Under the pieces are notes generated by a model, which was given only the letters and a program-made list of their open reading frames with translations, was not told the origin of the DNA and made no database searches. A DNA stretch of 64,000 nucleotides from Leptofilum sp041748655. GTDB taxonomy: Bacteria; Chloroflexota; Anaerolineae; Promineifilales; Promineifilaceae. Shown here piece after piece: positions 60,238-64,000 of the stretch. The position numbers and the translations under genes were made by a program. Location: positions 1-64,000 of the forward strand of contig JBGTCV010000144.1 of assembly GCA_041748655.1 (NCBI GenBank). Reading direction: 5' to 3'. Each line of letters starts with the position of its first letter. The stretch's first letter is position 1.

Positions 60238-63200
60238 TTACGCTTTAACGACTTTCACCTTCGTGTCATAAAACACCGCGCTGCCGCCAGCCAAATCTTG
60301 CAGCGTCACGTTGCCCAGGTGCGGATCAACCCGCATCGCCGCGTTGGCATGAATACCGGTCGCCCGGCGCGGATCGGCCTTGATCGTGGTATTGTTAATC
60401 ACAATGTCCCGCGCCCCGCTGGCCCAGTGGCCATACCCCAGGGCAAAGGAGACCACACCAGGCCGCATCCCCTGAATCACCTTCAACTTGCTGACCATTG
60501 GCTTCTGCGTACCATCCTGCAAATCCCAGACACCTTCCGGGTTGCTGGCGGAGACAATCTTCACCAGTTCGCCATCTTCGAATCCCAGCCGCTCCGCATC
60601 ACGGGCATTCATCAGCACCGGGTTCTCCGGCAGCAGGGAGAGCAGCCAGTAGTTGCTCATGGTTCGCGCCTTGGTCATCATGATCTCCTTGTGGGTGATC
60701 AGGTGCAGGTCGTAGCCTACGTCTTCGATGCGCTCGCCAAGGGAGGAGAGCCCGGGCTGTAGGTAGACGGCATACCCGGCAAACAGCTCGCCAGTCATGG
60801 TGTTGATGGTCGTGGCCGTCTTTTCCTGGTACAGGTTCAACTGCTTGGCATAGGCGTTGCTCACCAGCACGTTCATCGCGCCAGTCGTGGGATCGCTTTT
60901 GTACGCTTTAGCGTGGGCCTGATAACGGCCTCCCCGGTTCATCACGTACACCGCCTTGCGCCACAGACTTTCGTCGTTGTCTACGGCCGCTTTCCAGACG
61001 CGCTCGTCAAACACGTTGCCGGGCAAATCGCGCCGCGCCTGGGTAAAGATACGCAGCTCTTCGTCGTCCGCTTCCGGCACGCTGTCGCTGCCGTCCTCCT
61101 TCTCGCCAAAAGCGATGTTGGCCACCTGCTTCAGGTAAAGGTGTTCTGGCCGGGTAAAAGGCACGCCCTCGCCAAAACCGTTCGGGCCAAAGCCGGGTAG
61201 GTCTAGCTTTTCGGCGATGGCCATCATCATCGCCTCGGCGCTCATGGGAAGCTCTTCGCCGAAGACGGTGACGGTGGGCCAACCAGGAATGCTGATGGCT
61301 GGATTACGCACATTTTCCACCTTCCAGGGCACGGACGGGTGCGTGCCGTGCAGCTCCCACCGTTCCAGGTAGGAGAGGTCGGGGAAGACGTAGTCGGCGT
61401 AGGTGGAAGTTTCGCCCACCAGAATGTCGCTTGTGATGATGAGCGGAATCTTCTGGGGATTGGCCATTGTTTCGATCACCTTGTGCGCTGAGGGCAGGGC
61501 ATAGTTGATGGCGCTCATGTAGAACATGGCGATTTTAACCGGGTACGGGTATTCATCCTCCATAGAAGGGATGTCTTCCTGATAGAGGTCAGTGGCCAGG
61601 GGGAACCACGGCCGTTTCGCCGGATAGCCCGCAAACAAAGTGGATTTCTCATAGGTGGTCGTCGTACGCAGGATGTCTGTGCCGAACTTGACATTTTTGC
61701 CGTTTGTCATCTTGCCCAGTTCAAATGGCCCTTTGGCCTTCTCGCCAGTGTACTGGAAAGTTGTGCCCTTGATCATGCCGCCAACGTGGTCCACATTGCC
61801 GATGAGGCAGTTGAGGGTGTACCAGGCCATGACATTGTAGAAGCCGTTGGTGTGCTGGCTGACGCCGCGATGCAGGTCGGCGCAGGAGCGGGTGCCGTGG
61901 CTGGTGAATTCATGGGCCAAATCTACCACGTCGCGCGGGTTGATCCCGGCAATCTCGGCCCATTCGCTGATGGTATGAGATTGGGCTTCTTCGTAGATGA
62001 TTTGCAAACCGCTCTTGACGGCGATGCCGTTGAGGGTTGTATCCACCACAAATGGCTCGCCATAGACGGGTACGTCGGCGCTGTTGGGATCGAAGAGAAC
62101 CGGTTCACCATCGGCCAGAACGACAAAGGGGTCGAAAGTGTACTCTACACCATTGGGGTCGGTGAACAGGGTGACTTCTTTGCCCTCTGCATCGGTTTCG
62201 GTACGGCTGGTGGTCAATTCCAGGTCGCTGCCGCGCAGGAACTTGCCGGGCTGGCCATCTTTGATTTTCACCAGCCAGGGGCCGGTGGTCCAACTGGCTT
62301 CGCCCTGTGCGTTGGCGGCAGCTTTGTTGGCGTTGCTGATGAATGAGGCGTTGTAACGGCTGTTATCAATCACCCAGCGAATCATCGCCAGCGCCAGGGC
62401 CGCATCTTCACCTGGCCTGATGGGAACCCACTTCCAGGCGTGCGATCCCGCTTTGTTCAGGCGCGGGTCTACGATGGCGTATTTTTTGCCCTGAATCACG
62501 CCTTCGGTGATCTTGGGTACGCGCTGGGGCGGGCCATAGTTAGCCTCGAAGACGTTTGCCCCAACGTAAATCACAAAGTCGCTGTTGGCCGTGTCCGTTT
62601 GCCAGTAGAACTTGGATCCGCCGGTGAATTTGCTGCCGTCCCACTGCTCGCTCATCGCCTTGCCGGTGAAATAGAGCGATCCCTGGCAGACGGTGGTGTG
62701 CCCGGCGGCGTTGATCGAACCGAAGCTGTCGCCAACAAAACGTTTGAAGAGGTCGCCACGGCCGTTTTTCAACCGTCCCCAGATAAAGGCAAACTGATTA
62801 TTTTTTGGCCCCAAATCAGGATGATCTGGGTCAATCATGACGTCCAGATAGTCGGCAAAGGTGGTTTTGAACTCACTCACCAATTCCTGCTTTTTGGCCG
62901 CGTCTTTTTCGTCCCAAATTTTCTTCACAAAGTCAGCCATCTGCTTGGCAATGTCAGGGTCATTCAGGGCATAGAGGTCTTTGAAGCCATCGACGCGCCC
63001 TTCACCAAACAGGTCGCCGCCGTTAACCACTTCCTCAATCGCTTTATCGAATGAGATGGTCTCCCACTGCCCTGCACCGCGCTTGGTGCCAGGCTTGCGT
63101 TTCAACACGCTGACAATGCGGTATGGATCGTAGGCCGATTGCAGGCCGCTTTGCCCTTTGGGGCAGAGCGCGCCCTCCGTCTCGCCCATTTCGGCGACCG

Positions 63201-63522
63201 GCGTCTCGTAGGGCAGGTGGGGCCAGAGCGTCCACGGGCTGTACGGGTTGCCGTCAATCTTGGCCGCCACACCTTCCAGCAGCTTTACTTTGATGCCGCA
63301 GCCGGTGTTGCATTGCAGGCAAACGGAGTAGATTTGATTGGCCGGATCGGTCAGGGAATAGCTTCCGTCAGCTGCCGCGCTTTTCAGAGCCATTGCCTGT
63401 TTGAAATGGGGCAGCCCGCCCAAGAAAGCGACGGCGCCGCCACCCGTAACGGCCGTTGCCTTTAAGAAGTCGCGCCGAGAGAAACTGCCGTTGCTCTCTT
63501 GCGTTTTAACTTGATCACTCAT
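60238..63522 (-). CDS. Tat-exported molybdopterin-dependent oxidoreductase (CISM family, Psr/Phs/Ttr-like)
   Basis: A 1,094-residue catalytic subunit. A twin-arginine signal (FSRRDFLKATAVTGG) is followed by a [4Fe-4S] cysteine set (CLQCNTGCGIKVK and GALCPKGQ). Molybdopterin domains follow, and the C-terminal dinucleotide-binding domain ends in GHWASGARDIVINN. Cys279 in HTTVCQGSLY is the likely molybdenum ligand, so it is not a Sec enzyme. ATG 63522 has GGAGGAG 7 bases upstream and begins one base after the stop of the NrfD-type gene. The substrate could be sulfur compounds, arsenic species or another electron donor/acceptor; the sequence alone does not decide. Confidence 0.88.
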   Translation of the reverse strand: MSDQVKTQESNGSFSRRDFLKATAVTGGGAVAFLGGLPHFKQAMALKSAAADGSYSLTDPANQIYSVCLQCNTGCGIKVKLLEGVAAKIDGNPYSPWTLWPHLPYETPVAEMGETEGALCPKGQSGLQSAYDPYRIVSVLKRKPGTKRGAGQWETISFDKAIEEVVNGGDLFGEGRVDGFKDLYALNDPDIAKQMADFVKKIWDEKDAAKKQELVSEFKTTFADYLDVMIDPDHPDLGPKNNQFAFIWGRLKNGRGDLFKRFVGDSFGSINAAGHTTVCQGSLYFTGKAMSEQWDGSKFTGGSKFYWQTDTANSDFVIYVGANVFEANYGPPQRVPKITEGVIQGKKYAIVDPRLNKAGSHAWKWVPIRPGEDAALALAMIRWVIDNSRYNASFISNANKAAANAQGEASWTTGPWLVKIKDGQPGKFLRGSDLELTTSRTETDAEGKEVTLFTDPNGVEYTFDPFVVLADGEPVLFDPNSADVPVYGEPFVVDTTLNGIAVKSGLQIIYEEAQSHTISEWAEIAGINPRDVVDLAHEFTSHGTRSCADLHRGVSQHTNGFYNVMAWYTLNCLIGNVDHVGGMIKGTTFQYTGEKAKGPFELGKMTNGKNVKFGTDILRTTTTYEKSTLFAGYPAKRPWFPLATDLYQEDIPSMEDEYPYPVKIAMFYMSAINYALPSAHKVIETMANPQKIPLIITSDILVGETSTYADYVFPDLSYLERWELHGTHPSVPWKVENVRNPAISIPGWPTVTVFGEELPMSAEAMMMAIAEKLDLPGFGPNGFGEGVPFTRPEHLYLKQVANIAFGEKEDGSDSVPEADDEELRIFTQARRDLPGNVFDERVWKAAVDNDESLWRKAVYVMNRGGRYQAHAKAYKSDPTTGAMNVLVSNAYAKQLNLYQEKTATTINTMTGELFAGYAVYLQPGLSSLGERIEDVGYDLHLITHKEIMMTKARTMSNYWLLSLLPENPVLMNARDAERLGFEDGELVKIVSASNPEGVWDLQDGTQKPMVSKLKVIQGMRPGVVSFALGYGHWASGARDIVINNTTIKADPRRATGIHANAAMRVDPHLGNVTLQDLAGGSAVFYDTKVKVVKA

Positions 63523-63523
63523 C

Positions 63524-64000
63524 TTATTTCTCCTCCACCGGTTCATCGGCGTGTGGCCGCAGCCAGAGAACGTTAAAGCCGTATAAAAAGACCAGGAAAC
63601 CAAACGACAGGGCGAAAAGGGTCAGCAGCCATTCCGAGATCGTCGGGAAATAGCTCGCATGTAACCCTGGCCCCTGGTAGGCGATCACCAGTCCCTTCTC
63701 GACCACCTCTACCACCAATTGCGGCGGGATGACGATGTTAAGCGGCACGGCGATGAAACTAAGGACAAACAGACCGGCGGCGATGCCGACACGGCGTGCC
63801 GTGTGCGTTTGGGTCAGCAGCAGCACAGTGGGGACGATGACGCCTACGCCGATGTGCAGAATCCAATAAACCCACCAGAACGGCCCGAAGAGCGTCAGTT
63901 GCAGCGCGGTCGCCTGGGCGGGCACGCCCGGATAGAGGATAACCAGGCCGCCCAACGCTGAAGAAATCAGGCCGACGATCAGCAAGCCGAGGAAAAGTCG
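63524..64000 (-). CDS. NrfD/PsrC-type membrane subunit (5' partial, runs off the window)
   Basis: The visible 158 residues are the C-terminal part of an NrfD-like quinone-interacting membrane protein. Hydrophobic helices GLISSALGGLVILYPG, FGPFWWVYWILHIGVGVIVPTVLLLT, VGIAAGLFVLSFIAVPLNIVI and EWLLTLFALSFGFLVFLYGFNVLWL are present. The frame continues past the right edge. It is one base from the molybdoenzyme start, so the two belong to one complex that exchanges electrons with the quinone pool. The iron-sulfur subunit presumably lies further upstream. Confidence 0.85.
   Translation of the reverse strand, partial: RLFLGLLIVGLISSALGGLVILYPGVPAQATALQLTLFGPFWWVYWILHIGVGVIVPTVLLLTQTHTARRVGIAAGLFVLSFIAVPLNIVIPPQLVVEVVEKGLVIAYQGPGLHASYFPTISEWLLTLFALSFGFLVFLYGFNVLWLRPHADEPVEEK

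Larger units (their letters stand above)
234..63456. repeat. Highly iterated palindrome ACGGCCGT (window-wide)
   Basis: The self-complementary octamer ACGGCCGT recurs through the window; first copy at 234-241, last at 63449-63456. I hand-counted about 20 copies in the first 10 kb, against roughly two expected by chance in the whole window at this GC content. Many copies extend to GGAAACGGCCGTTTCC, for example near 29940, 30470, 36289 and 51683. Copies lie in both coding and intergenic DNA. In genes all three frames are used, giving the recurring peptides ETAV, NGR and ERP. This resembles the HIP1 octamer of cyanobacteria in behaviour but has a different sequence. Confidence 0.92.

Noticed and set aside
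234..63456. ACGGCCGT as simply a restriction site (contains CGGCCG)
   Set aside because: Restriction avoidance would deplete, not enrich, the word, and the extended GGAAA/TTTCC flanks are not explained.
60238..63522. Molybdoenzyme as a selenocysteine formate dehydrogenase
   Set aside because: There is no internal TGA. The probable Mo ligand is Cys279, and the domain pattern is Psr/Phs-like.

Overview
The window looks like a chromosomal segment of an uncultured Chloroflexota bacterium, probably Anaerolineae-like (inference). Supporting signs are a form I-type RuBisCO large subunit with no small subunit in the window, a coenzyme F420 gene (cofC), giant BTAD/NB-ARC/TPR regulators, tandem SPFH genes, an M14 peptidase fused to a Ser/Thr kinase, and very dense short-repeat families. 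There is no rRNA, complete insertion sequence, prophage or CRISPR array. The most pervasive signal is the 8-bp palindrome ACGGCCGT, often extended to GGAAACGGCCGTTTCC. It occurs about twice per kb in genes (all frames) and between genes.

Layout. 1-13.5 kb: transposase-like tail, S9 peptidase, FAD monooxygenase, BTAD/ATPase/TPR regulator, a SelU/AhpC-TSA_2-type selenoprotein candidate coupled to pyrF, beta-oxidation genes (FadJ-like, thiolase), and a nitroreductase. 13.5-22.8 kb: a frameshifted NB-ARC/TPR protein, an IclR-flavin-barrel regulator with an NMT1/THI5-type ABC importer, cofC, a YgiT zinc-finger protein, and a secreted anchored protein. 23-31 kb: two SPFH proteins, an active-looking M14 lipoprotein beside a Ser/Thr kinase whose M14 ectodomain has lost its catalytic residues, tRNA-Thr(CGU), a pentapeptide-repeat protein, and lysA.

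31-36 kb: a Calvin-Benson-Bassham (CBB) cluster on the minus strand (rbcL, prk, rpe, cbbY-like). rbcL carries one in-frame TAA. A striking set of interleaved inverted repeats (possible kissing-loop or switch RNA) lies between rbcL and prk. 36-45.7 kb: an Rpn-family nuclease, a NarL-type two-component pair, a MITE with 9-bp target duplication, a CDP-alcohol phosphatidyltransferase, a DUF971 protein, a GNAT-nitrilase fusion, and valS preceded by a T-box leader that appears to lack Stem I. 45.7-55.7 kb: a carbohydrate locus (IolB, GH105, ABC importer) with a single-polypeptide sugar sensor, histidine kinase, receiver and AraC regulator. 55.8-64 kb: a PhnD-like sensor lipoprotein with kinase and response regulator, an AhpD-like protein, an FmdE-like protein, and a Tat-exported molybdopterin oxidoreductase with an NrfD-type membrane subunit running off the end.

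Several families of intergenic inverted or tandem repeats sit between most operons, and some have been absorbed in frame into proteins. All calls come from reading the sequence by eye. Family names rest on recognised motifs; no searches were run.
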